Shown here piece by piece: positions 16,387 through 26,776 of a DNA stretch of 64,000 bases. Where the stretch lies: NCBI RefSeq assembly GCF_030272695.1, contig NZ_JARFYN010000002.1, positions 124,001 through 188,000 of the forward strand. Direction: 5' to 3'. Source of the stretch: Martinezella calliandrae. GTDB lineage: Bacteria; Pseudomonadota; Alphaproteobacteria; Rhizobiales; Rhizobiaceae. The position numbers and the translations under genes are program-made. The notes beneath the pieces were generated by a model that worked only from the letters and a program-made list of their open reading frames with translations, was not told where the DNA came from and ran no database searches. Numbering within the stretch: the first letter of the stretch is position 1; each line of letters opens with the position of its first letter.

Positions 16387-17085
16387 TCAGAGGCCGAGGA
16401 CGGTGCGCAGCTCAGCCTTGGCGGCTTCGTACTCGGTCTTGTAGTCGTCATGCGTCATGATGGTCTGCGCAATGACGACGCCTGAAATGCGGCCGGCTTC
16501 GATATCAGTGGGGTAGTGAATACCGCCGACGATGCGGTTATGGCCGTATTCCCAGGCGCGAGCCATGATGAGGTCGCGCTTTTCCGGCACCATGTTCGAC
16601 AGCACGACGCCCATCAGCGTACCGAGCGTGGTGTGGCCCGAGGGATAGGAGCCGGACTTGGAAAGCGGCACGATCGGCTTCACCAGATCGCTGTAGAGAT
16701 GCGGACGTGGGCGCTTCCAGACGTCCTTGGCCGGATCGACGACAGCGCCTTCTGTCTCGACGATGCGATCGAAAAATGCCGAGAACTTCGGCAGGTTTTC
16801 CTTGGTGAATTTCGGATTGTCGATGACGTCGGAGAAGCGCCAGATATTTTCTTCGGCATCGGCTACGGCGCGAGCGGACATTTCCGGCGTGCGGGTCACC
16901 TGGATCGTCAGGATTTCGCCTAACTCGGCCTTCATCTGTGCAGAGTCGTTTGCGGGCGGCGGCGGTAGCAAATCAAGGAGATTGATTTCATTGGCATCGG
17001 TGAACGGCTTGGCATCTCCGGCGAAAACCGGCGAGGCTGCGCCGACGACAAGCAACAGTGCTAAAGCTTTAGCAAATTTACGCAT
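16387..17085 (-). CDS. Periplasmic PAP2-type (class A) acid phosphatase
   Basis: A 232-residue exported protein with a signal peptide (residues 1-22). The three phosphatase motifs of the vanadium haloperoxidase/PAP2 superfamily are present: K120-x6-RP (ending R127-P128), PSGH at 148-151, and R184-x5-H190-x3-D194. The residue before R184 is Asn where Ser is more common. It matches class A non-specific acid phosphatases (PhoC/PhoN) that release phosphate from organic esters in the periplasm. Monocistronic, with a strong terminator downstream. Confidence 0.9.
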   Translation of the reverse strand: MRKFAKALALLLVVGAASPVFAGDAKPFTDANEINLLDLLPPPPANDSAQMKAELGEILTIQVTRTPEMSARAVADAEENIWRFSDVIDNPKFTKENLPKFSAFFDRIVETEGAVVDPAKDVWKRPRPHLYSDLVKPIVPLSKSGSYPSGHTTLGTLMGVVLSNMVPEKRDLIMARAWEYGHNRIVGGIHYPTDIEAGRISGVVIAQTIMTHDDYKTEYEAAKAELRTVLGL

Positions 17086-17195
17086 TTTAGGGCCCCTTTG
17101 ATGTGAGACCCCTATCTAGCAGGCTGTCGTCTCAGCCTTGTGACAACAGTCGGTGCACAACTGGTCCGCGCACCTTTGACGAAGCCATGTTTGCC

Positions 17196-19082
17196 TCAGT
17201 TCGCGGGCGCCAGGCGGTCGACGACGCCGAGGTCGTCGCTTTCGCGCACTTGCTTCAGATGTTCTTCGGCCTGTGTCGCCTCGCGCTGGCGGTTCCACAT
17301 CGACGCATAAAGGCCGTTCTGCTCGAGCAGGGCGGCATGGGTGCCACGTTCGGCGATCTCGCCGCTTTTCAACACGATAATCTCGTCTGCCCCGATGACA
17401 GTCGATAACCGGTGCGCGATGACCAGCGTCGTGCGGTTCTTGGAAACGATGTCCAGCGCCGCCTGGATTTCCCGTTCGGTCGTCGTGTCCAGCGCCGAGG
17501 TCGCCTCGTCGAGGATGAGCACCGGCGGAGCCTTGAGGACCGTGCGGGCAATGGCGACGCGCTGCTTTTCGCCGCCGGAAAGCTTCAAGCCGCGCTCGCC
17601 GACCTTTGTGTCGAAACCCTCCGGCAGATGGCGGATGAAATCGCCGATCTGGGCGATTTCCGCTGCGGTCGTCACCTCGGCCTCGCTCGCCCCCGGCCGG
17701 CCGTAGCGGATATTGTAGGCTATGGTGTCGTTGAAGAGCACAGTGTCCTGCGGCACCATGCCGATCACCTTGCGCAGGCTCTTTTGCGTCACTTTACGCA
17801 GATCCTGGCCGTCGATGGTGATCGTGCCGCTCTGGACGTCGTAGAAGCGGTAGAGAAGCCGTGAGAGGGTCGATTTGCCCGCGCCGGAAGGGCCGACGAC
17901 GGCGACCGTCTTGCCGGCCGGCACTTCGAAGGAGATGCCCTTCAGGATAGGCCGGGCGCTGTCATAGGCGAAGTGCACGTCTTCGAAGGAAATGGCCCCG
18001 TGATCGATGGCCAACTCCTTGGCGTCGGGAGCATCTGTCACCTCCGGCTTTACTTCCAGCAGATCAAACATCTCTTCGATGTCCGTCAGACCCTGGCGGA
18101 TTTCGCGATAAACGAAGCCGATGAAGTTCAGCGGCACCGAGAGTTGCAGCAGCATGGCGTTGATGAAAACGAAGTCGCCGACCGTCTGGTGGCCGTTAAG
18201 GACGGACCAGCCGGAGATGACGAGCATGACCGTGGTACCCAGGCCGAAGATCAAGCCCTGGCCGAAGTTCAGCCAGCCGAGGGAAGTCCAGACATCGGTG
18301 GCGGCCTTCTCATAGCGCGACATCGACTGATCGAAGCGTCTGGCCTCCATCTCTTCGTTGCCGAAATATTTGACCGTTTCGAAATTCAGGAGCGAATCGA
18401 TCGCCTTTGTATTGGCGTCGGTGTCGCTCTCGTTCATCGAGCGGCGGATGGAGATGCGCCAGTCGCTCGCCCGGACGGTGAACCAGATATAGAGCCAGAC
18501 CGTGACGGCAGTTACCGCAAGATAGGAAAAGCCGTAGCCGCGCCAGAAGATGATGGCAGTCAGCAGGAATTCGATGAAGGTCGGGAGTGTGTTGAGGATG
18601 GTGAAGCGGACGATCGTCTCGATGCCCTTGGTGCCGCGTTCGATGATGCGCGATAGGCCTCCGGTCTTGCGCTCAAGATGAAAGCGCAGCGACAGCTCGT
18701 GCATGTGCACGAACGTTCGGTAGGCGAGCTGGCGCACGGCATATTGACCGACGCTGGCAAAGAGCGAGTCACGTAACTGATTGAGGCCGAGCTGAATGAG
18801 GCGCGTGACGTTGGTGGCGACGATCAGCGCGATCGCGCCGACCATAAAGGCTGGCAGGATGCCCTGCATATCCAGCTTGCCGTTCAGGGCGTCGACGGAC
18901 CATTTGAAGAAATAGGGGACCAGCAGCAGGAAGAATTTCGAGATCAGCAAGTAGACCGTTGCCCAGACGACCCGCATTTTGAGGTCCATGCGGCCCGCCG
19001 GCCACATATAGGGCCAGAGATTGACGATGGTGTTCAATGGATTGCTGGAATCCGCCGATATGGTCTTCTTGCGGTCTGCCAT
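17196..19082 (-). CDS. ATM1-type ABC exporter (fused permease and ATPase)
   Basis: About 628 residues from the ATG at 19082, which has GGAG 6 bases upstream; the longer open frame to 19175 adds an implausible N-terminus. Six membrane helices (about 30-330) are followed by an ATPase with Walker [10 protein letters not shown], signature LSGGEKQRV and Walker B VLILDEATSAL, then the H-loop histidine of IAHRLST. The sequence is of the ATM1/HMT1 class, whose members export glutathione-linked metal or persulfide compounds across the inner membrane. It works as a homodimer by analogy. Which compound it exports here is inferred only. Confidence 0.9.
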   Translation of the reverse strand: MADRKKTISADSSNPLNTIVNLWPYMWPAGRMDLKMRVVWATVYLLISKFFLLLVPYFFKWSVDALNGKLDMQGILPAFMVGAIALIVATNVTRLIQLGLNQLRDSLFASVGQYAVRQLAYRTFVHMHELSLRFHLERKTGGLSRIIERGTKGIETIVRFTILNTLPTFIEFLLTAIIFWRGYGFSYLAVTAVTVWLYIWFTVRASDWRISIRRSMNESDTDANTKAIDSLLNFETVKYFGNEEMEARRFDQSMSRYEKAATDVWTSLGWLNFGQGLIFGLGTTVMLVISGWSVLNGHQTVGDFVFINAMLLQLSVPLNFIGFVYREIRQGLTDIEEMFDLLEVKPEVTDAPDAKELAIDHGAISFEDVHFAYDSARPILKGISFEVPAGKTVAVVGPSGAGKSTLSRLLYRFYDVQSGTITIDGQDLRKVTQKSLRKVIGMVPQDTVLFNDTIAYNIRYGRPGASEAEVTTAAEIAQIGDFIRHLPEGFDTKVGERGLKLSGGEKQRVAIARTVLKAPPVLILDEATSALDTTTEREIQAALDIVSKNRTTLVIAHRLSTVIGADEIIVLKSGEIAERGTHAALLEQNGLYASMWNRQREATQAEEHLKQVRESDDLGVVDRLAPAN

Positions 19083-19224
19083 GTCCGTCTCCGGCGAATA
19101 TCTGAGCCAGCGGGGCAACGGCGCGCACTTGCGGAGCCTGGCTGGAAGGGCCCCGTCGGGTAAGGAACAGGGCAATGTGGGTCGGCGGCACGCTTATACC
19201 ATTTTTATGTCAGGTAAAAGCAGC

Positions 19225-19249
19225 GGCCAGGCGTTGATTGCGCCTGGCC
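19225..19249 (-). terminator. Terminator of the LysM protein gene
   Basis: GGCCAGGCG and CGCCTGGCC arms with a 7-base loop, followed on the minus strand by GCTGCTTTTACC. It lies between the LysM gene and the ABC exporter gene, both on the minus strand. Confidence 0.65.
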
Positions 19250-19284
19250 GTATTGCGCTGATCGTGTTGCGAGAGGCTATGTCC

Positions 19285-21333
19285 TTAGAGATGCCCACCT
19301 GAAAGCCGCTTGCGATGCAGTTCTTCTGCATTGGGCAGTGCGTCTTTCGGCAGGCCGAAGACCTGACCGGGCAGAATTCGGTCCGGATTGTTGATCTTGT
19401 CCTCATTGGCGAGATAGATCGTCGTATAGCGCACGCCGGCGCCGTAAGTGCGGCGGGAGATCTGCCAGAGCGTATCGCCGCGGCGGATGATGACCGCATT
19501 GGTGTTCTGCGAAAGCGGCGCCTGCTGCAGGATCTTGGGGCCGCCGCCGGTGGAGGAGGTTTCGACGCTTGCCGGCGCCAGGGTCGCATTCTGCGGCTTG
19601 GTGACGGCGGCGAGCATATCTCCGAGGTTGGGCAAAGCATCACCAACAGATTTCGGGTCCTTCGGCATCGCCTGCAGCACCGCAAGCGCCCTGGTGGCCG
19701 CATTGGAGGCATCGGTGGCGGCCTTTTTCAGAGCCGCACTGGCATCAATGGCCGGGCGGAATTCCGAAAGTGATTTCAAGGCAATTTCCGTTCCCGAGCG
19801 GGCCGCGGCGAGTTGTTCCGCGGTCGGCTGCTTGCCATCTGCAAACAGGTCCTTCAGGAGGGCGAAAGCCTTGGCGGTGTCCTCCCTCAGCTTGCCAAGT
19901 TCGCCTTCGTCGAGGGGCACCATGGCGGTGGCCGTGGCATTGCCGCCGGTATTGGAAGCTGCTGGTGCTTGCGCCGCAACAGTCACCTGATTGCCCTCGG
20001 GACGAGTGAAATTGACGCTGGTGCGCAACGCGACCTTGCCGGTGCCGTCGAGGACATCGACGCGGATCCTGTGGTCGCCGACCGCCAGCGGCATCACACC
20101 GTCGACGACGAAATGACCATCGGCCCCCGCCACGATCTCGCCGATCAGCTTGTCGTCGGCATAGGCCCGAACCTTGGCATTCGGCTTTGTCGTACCGGCA
20201 ACGAAGATATGGTCGTTTTCGATCTCGACTGCATTGACCATGACTTCAGGCACTTCACCACCGGTCGGCGCTGCGGGAGAGGTCGCCGCATTGCCAGCGG
20301 GATTGGTAGAGGCGACGGCGGTATTGTCCTGCGGTTTGGCGCTGCCGTCGTTGGCGGTTGCGGGCGCATTGGCCCCGGGCGCTTGCAGGTCCGAAGCGAC
20401 GCGCCCCTGTTTGGCTGACGGCGCGGTGATGATGCGGCTTGCCGTGCCAGGCTTGGTAACCATAGCGAGAAGCTGGCTCTTGTCGTCCTTCGGAACCGAA
20501 ACAGTGGCAACTTCCTCGGAGGTGACGGCCTTGCCGTCCTTTCCGGTCGCACGCAGCACCAGTTGATGATCGCCGGGCGGTAGTGGATTGTCGAGCACAA
20601 CGGCAAAATCTCCGCTCGGCCCGACGTGGGTCGTCGTCAGCACCTTGTCGTCGTCGACGATCTCCAGCTTGGAATTCGCCTCGGCTGTACCGGCGATGAC
20701 GGTGGAGCCATCAGGCTCGACACGTAGCACATCGAAGGAGGGCGTCGCCGGTCCCGCTGCTTGAGTCTGGGGCGCAGTCTGGCCGTCAAGCGCTGCCCGC
20801 GCCTTGTCGATCGCAGCGACGGCATCCGCGATGTTCTCCGGAAGTGACTGAATGATGGCGAGTGCCTTGCCGGCGCCATCATGCGCCTTGTTGACCAAGG
20901 CGGTCGTCATGGCATCCGTGCCTTCAGGAACGGCAAAATCGACGATCGCATGCAGCGCCGCGATCACCTTCGTCTTGGCAGCGGTGAAGACATCTTCGGT
21001 CGGCCCCTTGCCATCGCTGAAGAGCGCCTGGAGATCGGTGAGAGAGGCAACCGCCGTGCTGCTGAGATCGTTAAGCTTCTTGGCGACATCAGCGACATTG
21101 GTAGCCGTCGAGACAGCACCCTTGGTTGCCTCGCCGGCCTTTTGTGCGGCACTGCCTGCCTTCTGCCCATTCTCCGTAATCGTGTTCTTCACCGCGTTGC
21201 CGGCCTGATTGATGGCGTCGCCGATCGACTTCTTGTCGCCATTGATGCGCGGCATCACAAAGAAGACCATCAGGGCGGTCGCAATTACCAGCACCAACAG
21301 AGCCAGCAATCCGGCACGGTTCTTCATCATCAT
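19285..21333 (-). CDS. LysM and Ig-like domain protein with an internal duplication
   Basis: A 682-residue protein anchored by one N-terminal membrane helix (about 7-29), so most of it should be periplasmic. Order: helical domain (about 85-183), Ig-like domain (200-282), Ala/Pro-rich linker, second Ig-like domain (363-446), second helical domain (475-578), then a C-terminal LysM (613-663; RRGDTLWQISRRTYG). The two helical domains resemble each other (LQALFSDGKGPT near 102, LKDLFADGKQPT near 493). LysM binds peptidoglycan, so the protein probably bridges membrane and wall; its task is unknown. Three tandem ATGs follow GGAG; the first is used. Confidence 0.85.
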   Translation of the reverse strand: MMMKNRAGLLALLVLVIATALMVFFVMPRINGDKKSIGDAINQAGNAVKNTITENGQKAGSAAQKAGEATKGAVSTATNVADVAKKLNDLSSTAVASLTDLQALFSDGKGPTEDVFTAAKTKVIAALHAIVDFAVPEGTDAMTTALVNKAHDGAGKALAIIQSLPENIADAVAAIDKARAALDGQTAPQTQAAGPATPSFDVLRVEPDGSTVIAGTAEANSKLEIVDDDKVLTTTHVGPSGDFAVVLDNPLPPGDHQLVLRATGKDGKAVTSEEVATVSVPKDDKSQLLAMVTKPGTASRIITAPSAKQGRVASDLQAPGANAPATANDGSAKPQDNTAVASTNPAGNAATSPAAPTGGEVPEVMVNAVEIENDHIFVAGTTKPNAKVRAYADDKLIGEIVAGADGHFVVDGVMPLAVGDHRIRVDVLDGTGKVALRTSVNFTRPEGNQVTVAAQAPAASNTGGNATATAMVPLDEGELGKLREDTAKAFALLKDLFADGKQPTAEQLAAARSGTEIALKSLSEFRPAIDASAALKKAATDASNAATRALAVLQAMPKDPKSVGDALPNLGDMLAAVTKPQNATLAPASVETSSTGGGPKILQQAPLSQNTNAVIIRRGDTLWQISRRTYGAGVRYTTIYLANEDKINNPDRILPGQVFGLPKDALPNAEELHRKRLSGGHL

Positions 21334-21485
21334 TTATCTCCAAGCGGCGGAGTCGTCTCCGCTCTTGAAATTGCTAACGATTTCGCCTGCTTTTACAAGC
21401 TTTCTCAGCTATTTCTGCATGCTCTTGCGCAAGTTTTCCTTTGAAAATTCTTGACTGAGCATTTGCAGCATAGTTGTTTGCATTC

Positions 21486-22109
21486 ATGACTGACGATTCT
21501 GTGCCAATTCGATCCATCTGCGTCTATTGCGGCTCCAGGCCGGGACGCGATCCTTCCCACATGGCTGCAGGCCGCGAGCTTGGTAAGAACATCGCCGAGA
21601 GCGGGTTACGCCTTGTCTACGGTGGCGGAACGAAGGGCATCATGGGCGCTGTGGCGAGCGGCGTTTTGTCGCATGGCGGTCAGGTCACCGGCATAATTCC
21701 GGAGTTTCTCGTCGACATGGAAGCGACGCGCCATTCGCTCGGCCAATTGGACGAACTTATCATAACCCCTGACATGCATACGCGCAAACACACCATGTTC
21801 GAGCGCGCCGACGCATTCGTGGCACTGCCGGGCGGAATTGGTACGTTGGAGGAGATCGTCGAGATCATGACGTGGGGTCAGCTTGGTCGCCATGAAAAGC
21901 CGATGGTTTTCGCCAATATCAACGGTTTCTGGAATCCGATGATGGAGCTCATCCGTCATATGACGGAAGAAGGCTTCGTCCACACCGCCCATCGCGTGCA
22001 GCCACTGGTTATCGACCAGGTCGCCGACATCATCCCGGCAATCCGCAAGCATGCCGCCGAAACGGTGGGCTCGCGCGGCGGCGAAGAGGCCGTCATCGCA
22101 AAGCTCTGA
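21486..22109 (+). CDS. LOG family protein (TIGR00730)
   Basis: About 207 residues from the ATG at 21486 (MTDDSVPIRS). The Rossmann-like LOG fold is marked by YGGGTKGIMG and the PGGxGTxxE motif at about 115-123. LOG proteins hydrolyse nucleoside 5'-monophosphates to base and ribose phosphate; plant and some bacterial members release active cytokinins. Whether this copy makes cytokinin or recycles nucleotides is not visible. An upstream TTG at 21474 is possible. It is transcribed away from the LysM gene and faces rarD. Confidence 0.9.
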   Translation: MTDDSVPIRSICVYCGSRPGRDPSHMAAGRELGKNIAESGLRLVYGGGTKGIMGAVASGVLSHGGQVTGIIPEFLVDMEATRHSLGQLDELIITPDMHTRKHTMFERADAFVALPGGIGTLEEIVEIMTWGQLGRHEKPMVFANINGFWNPMMELIRHMTEEGFVHTAHRVQPLVIDQVADIIPAIRKHAAETVGSRGGEEAVIAKL

Positions 22110-22137
22110 TTAGAGATTTGCTAACCATGTTCGGTGG

Positions 22138-23049
22138 TTAGCGCCCGCGGCTCTGACGCAGCATCGACCAGCTGTAAAGCGCCAGCCCCGCCCAGATCAA
22201 CGAGAAGGCGATCATCTGAGTCGTGCCGAAAGGCTCCTTGAACAGGAAGACGGCGATAAGGAAGACCATGGTCGGCACGATATATTGCATGATGCCGATG
22301 GTGGAGAGCCTCAGGAGCTTCGCTCCGTTGGCGAAAATCATCAGGGGCAGGGCGGTCACAAATCCGCAACCGAGCAGAAGTGCCATATCCGAGAGGCCGG
22401 TACGATAGAGGTGGCCCTCGCCGCGCGCCTCCAGATAGACAATGTAGAGCAGGGCGGGGATGCAGAGCAGCAGCACCTCGACGAAGAAGCCCTGGTTCGG
22501 CCCGACCGGCAGCGTCTTGCGGAAAAAGGCGTAGAAGCCCCAGGAGAAGGTCAGCGACAGCGCCACCCAGGGCAAGGATCCGGCTTCGACGGTCAGGATG
22601 ACGACCGCTGCAGCCGCGAGGCCGATCGCAACGATCTGCGTCGGCGCCAGCCTTTCCTTCAGCAGCAACGCACCGAGCGCGATACTGAACAGCGGATTGA
22701 TGAAATAGCCGAGCGCCGCATCGAGCGAATGCCCGGCGCCGATGGCCCAGACATAGGTTCCCCAATTGACGGTAATCAGCATCGCCGTCACAGAAGCCAT
22801 GGCGATCGTGCGTGGGTGGCTGAGCGCCGCCTTCACATCGCCCATGCGGCCAAGTGCCAGAAGCACGGCGCCGGCAACGGGAACGGACCAGAGAATGCGA
22901 TGGGCGATGACCTCGATGGCCGGAATATGCGCCATGGCCTTCATGTAAAGCGGTAGGACGCCCCAGAGCAGATAGGCCGTCAGCACGAAACCGAATCCGC
23001 GTGGACTGTCCTGGTTCTTGATATCAGTTGCGACCGTATCGGTGGCCAT
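22138..23049 (-). CDS. rarD: EamA family permease RarD
   Basis: About 303 residues with ten predicted membrane helices in two EamA repeats. The first helix region (GFGFVLTAYLLWGVLPLYMKA) and the ANRILWS-like stretch (AHRILWSVP) are typical of RarD. Members are drug/metabolite transporters, usually without a known substrate. I use the ATG at 23049; an in-frame ATG at 23070 adds seven residues, and neither has a clear ribosome site. It ends 28 bases from the convergent LOG gene. Confidence 0.87.
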   Translation of the reverse strand: MATDTVATDIKNQDSPRGFGFVLTAYLLWGVLPLYMKAMAHIPAIEVIAHRILWSVPVAGAVLLALGRMGDVKAALSHPRTIAMASVTAMLITVNWGTYVWAIGAGHSLDAALGYFINPLFSIALGALLLKERLAPTQIVAIGLAAAAVVILTVEAGSLPWVALSLTFSWGFYAFFRKTLPVGPNQGFFVEVLLLCIPALLYIVYLEARGEGHLYRTGLSDMALLLGCGFVTALPLMIFANGAKLLRLSTIGIMQYIVPTMVFLIAVFLFKEPFGTTQMIAFSLIWAGLALYSWSMLRQSRGR

Positions 23050-23120
23050 CGATGTTTCCCGCCTTGCCATTTTCTTTTACGACGGGATTACCCCAACGCA
23101 TGCTGCGGGGCCAATTCATT

Positions 23121-23142
23121 TCCTTGACGGCATCGTCAAGGA
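23121..23142. terminator. Hairpin between cimA and rarD
   Basis: TCCTTGACG-GCAT-CGTCAAGGA, perfect 9-base arms, 18 bases after the cimA stop. On the plus strand it is followed by TTTTGAT, but no plus-strand gene precedes it. On the minus strand the T-run is missing, so it may be a weak terminator or an operator of rarD. Confidence 0.4.
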
Positions 23143-23159
23143 TTTTGATAGGCGGCGGA

Positions 23160-24776
23160 TTACTCCGCCGCGATCTTGCCTGCCATATGCCGGTTCTTCA
23201 TCAGCTTGTAGATGACGGAGTCCATCAGAGCTTGGAAGGAAGCATCGATGATGTTTTCCGAAACGCCGACCGTCCACCAGCGCACGCCGCTGCTGTCGGT
23301 GGATTCGATCAGAACGCGGGTTATGGCCTCCGTGCCGCCGTTGAGGATACGCACCTTGAAGTCGGCCAGTTCCAGATCGTCGATCTCATGCTGGTATTTG
23401 CCGAAATCCTTCCGTAGCGCCAAGTCGAGCGCATTGACCGGGCCATCGCCTTCGGCAACCGACATGATGGTTTGGCCGTCGATGATGATTTTGACCACAG
23501 CTTCCGAGACGATCTTTACGTGGCCATGAGAATCGAACCGGCGCTCGACCATGACGCGGAAGCCGTCGATCGCGAAGAATTCCGGAATGGTACCGAGGGT
23601 TCGGCGCGCCAGGAGCTCGAAACTGGCATCGGCACCTTCGTAAGCATAGCCTGACGCTTCTCGCTCCTTGACGATCTGGATCAGCCGTTCGAGCTTCGGA
23701 TCGTCCTTGCCGACGTCGATACCGCGCCGCTTCAGCGCGTTGATGAAGTTCGATTTGCCGCCTTGGTCAGACACCATGACCTTGCGGAAATTGCCGACGC
23801 TCTCGGGCGGCACATGTTCGTAGGTTCGCGGGTCCTTCAGCAACGCCGAGGCGTGGATACCGGCCTTGGTCGCGAAAGCCGAGGCACCGACATAAGGCGC
23901 CTGATGCTCGGGCGAACGGTTCAGCAATTCGTCGAAGGCATGTGACAGGCTGGTCAAGCCCACGAGCCGCTCGGCATCGATCGAGGTTTCGAAGCGCTCG
24001 CTATAAGCCCTTTTTAAGGCCAGCGTCGGAATGAGCGTGATAAGATTGGCGTTGCCGCAGCGTTCGCCGATACCGTTGAGCGTGCCCTGGATCTGCCGCA
24101 CGCCGGCTTCGACGGCGGCGAGCGAATTGGCGACCGCCTGGCCGGTATCGTTATGGGCATGGATCCCAAGACAGTCTCCGGGAACGCCCTCGGCTATCAC
24201 GGCTTCGATGATGGCGCGCACTTCCGGCGGCTGCGTGCCGCCATTGGTGTCGCAGAGCACGACCCAGCGCGCGCCGGCCTCGTAAGCCGTTTTGGCGCAA
24301 GCGAGCGCATAGGTCGGATTGGCCTTGTAGCCGTCGAAGAAGTGCTCGCAGTCAACAAGTGCTTCCTTGCCGGCTTCGACAGCCGCCTTGACGCTTTCGG
24401 CGATGCATTCAAGGTTTTCCTCGTTGGTGCAGCCGAGAGCGACCTTGACGTGATAATCCCAGCTCTTGGCCACGAAACAGATGGCGTCGGCCTTTGCCTG
24501 GATCAGGCTTGCAAGACCCGGATCGTTGGAGGCGGAAACGCCGGCACGCTTGGTCATGCCGAAGGCAACGAAGGAAGCCGATTGCGTCCGCTTTTCATCG
24601 AAGAAAGTGGTATCGGTCGGATTGGCGCCGGGATAGCCGCCTTCGACATAGTCCAGGCCGAATTCGTCCAGCATGGTGGCGATGGAAATCTTGTCCTCGA
24701 CCGAAAAGTCTATGCCGGGCGTCTGCTGCCCGTCGCGCAAGGTCGTATCGAAGAGATAGATTTTTTCGCGTGTCAT
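23160..24776 (-). CDS. cimA: (R)-citramalate synthase
   Basis: Condenses pyruvate and acetyl-CoA to citramalate, a threonine-independent entry to isoleucine. About 538 residues from the ATG at 24776, which has GGAGG 7 bases upstream; the longer frame to 24872 has an atypical N-terminus. The catalytic DTTLRDGQQTPG motif of the isopropylmalate/homocitrate synthase family is near residue 9, and the metal-binding HxH occurs as GIHAHND. The C-terminal part (GGTEAITRVLIESTD) is the LeuA-type allosteric domain, so feedback by isoleucine is likely. The length fits TIGR00977. It lies 92 bases after pip. Confidence 0.9.
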   Translation of the reverse strand: MTREKIYLFDTTLRDGQQTPGIDFSVEDKISIATMLDEFGLDYVEGGYPGANPTDTTFFDEKRTQSASFVAFGMTKRAGVSASNDPGLASLIQAKADAICFVAKSWDYHVKVALGCTNEENLECIAESVKAAVEAGKEALVDCEHFFDGYKANPTYALACAKTAYEAGARWVVLCDTNGGTQPPEVRAIIEAVIAEGVPGDCLGIHAHNDTGQAVANSLAAVEAGVRQIQGTLNGIGERCGNANLITLIPTLALKRAYSERFETSIDAERLVGLTSLSHAFDELLNRSPEHQAPYVGASAFATKAGIHASALLKDPRTYEHVPPESVGNFRKVMVSDQGGKSNFINALKRRGIDVGKDDPKLERLIQIVKEREASGYAYEGADASFELLARRTLGTIPEFFAIDGFRVMVERRFDSHGHVKIVSEAVVKIIIDGQTIMSVAEGDGPVNALDLALRKDFGKYQHEIDDLELADFKVRILNGGTEAITRVLIESTDSSGVRWWTVGVSENIIDASFQALMDSVIYKLMKNRHMAGKIAAE

Positions 24777-24820
24777 TCTGTTTCCTCCGGGAACCGGTTT
24801 TGTCCTATTCGGTTGGTCAT

Positions 24821-24854
24821 CTCCCTGTTGTAAGACTGCCGAAGAGGCAGGGAG
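24821..24854. promoter_or_regulatory. Competing hairpins upstream of cimA
   Basis: An inner stem (CTGCC 24836-24840 with GGCAG 24846-24850) and an outer stem (CTCCCTG 24821-24827 with CAGGGAG 24848-24854) share bases and cannot both form fully. They lie 45 bases upstream of the cimA start, in the leader or in the pip-cimA spacer. A regulatory switch or pip terminator is possible but unproven. Confidence 0.3.
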
Positions 24855-24868
24855 AGAGTTTCTTGGGT

Positions 24869-26293
<1,425 letters not shown>

Positions 26294-26301
<8 letters not shown>

Positions 26302-26776
26302 GGTTCTTCTCCCGTGGCCAAGAATGGGTATCGTGATCGGGATGTTGGTAGGAGACGATCTTCAGCACGAAGGGCGCCTGCTCGGCATCCTCTTCCGTCC
26401 GATGCCCCGGCAGCCGATGCAGCCGATCGACGAAGCCGATCTTGCTTTCGACGCCGTATTGCACGACGGGCGGCAGCTTAGGGGGATCGTCAAAAGCGCC
26501 CGCAGCCATTGCGATGCCGTCCGGCGCCTCATAGCTCAGCGGCGTGCCGCAATTTGCGCAGAAGCCACGCTTCACATAGTTGGACGATTGAAACGTCTTC
26601 CGCTCGCCGCGTGTCCACGTGAGTTCGGCGCCGCGCGTCGCGACTAGCGGCGCATAATAGGCGCCAAAGGCCTTCTGGCACATGCGGCAATGACAGATCG
26701 ACGCATCCTTGAGCTCGCCTCGTATGCGGAAGCGAACCGCGCCGCAGTGACAGCCGCCGGTGTAGGTTGCACTCAC
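26294..26776 (-). CDS. GFA family protein (first of a tandem pair)
   Basis: About 160 residues from a GTG at 26776 that has GGAGG 7 bases upstream and overlaps the cysS stop (GTGA). An in-frame GTG at 26791 would lie before the ribosome site. Zinc ligands are in [15 protein letters not shown] and FCANCGTPL. It shares RFRIRG, WTRGE and QHPDHDT with its downstream paralogue but differs in the middle. It is translationally coupled to cysS; the meaning of that link is unclear. Confidence 0.88.
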
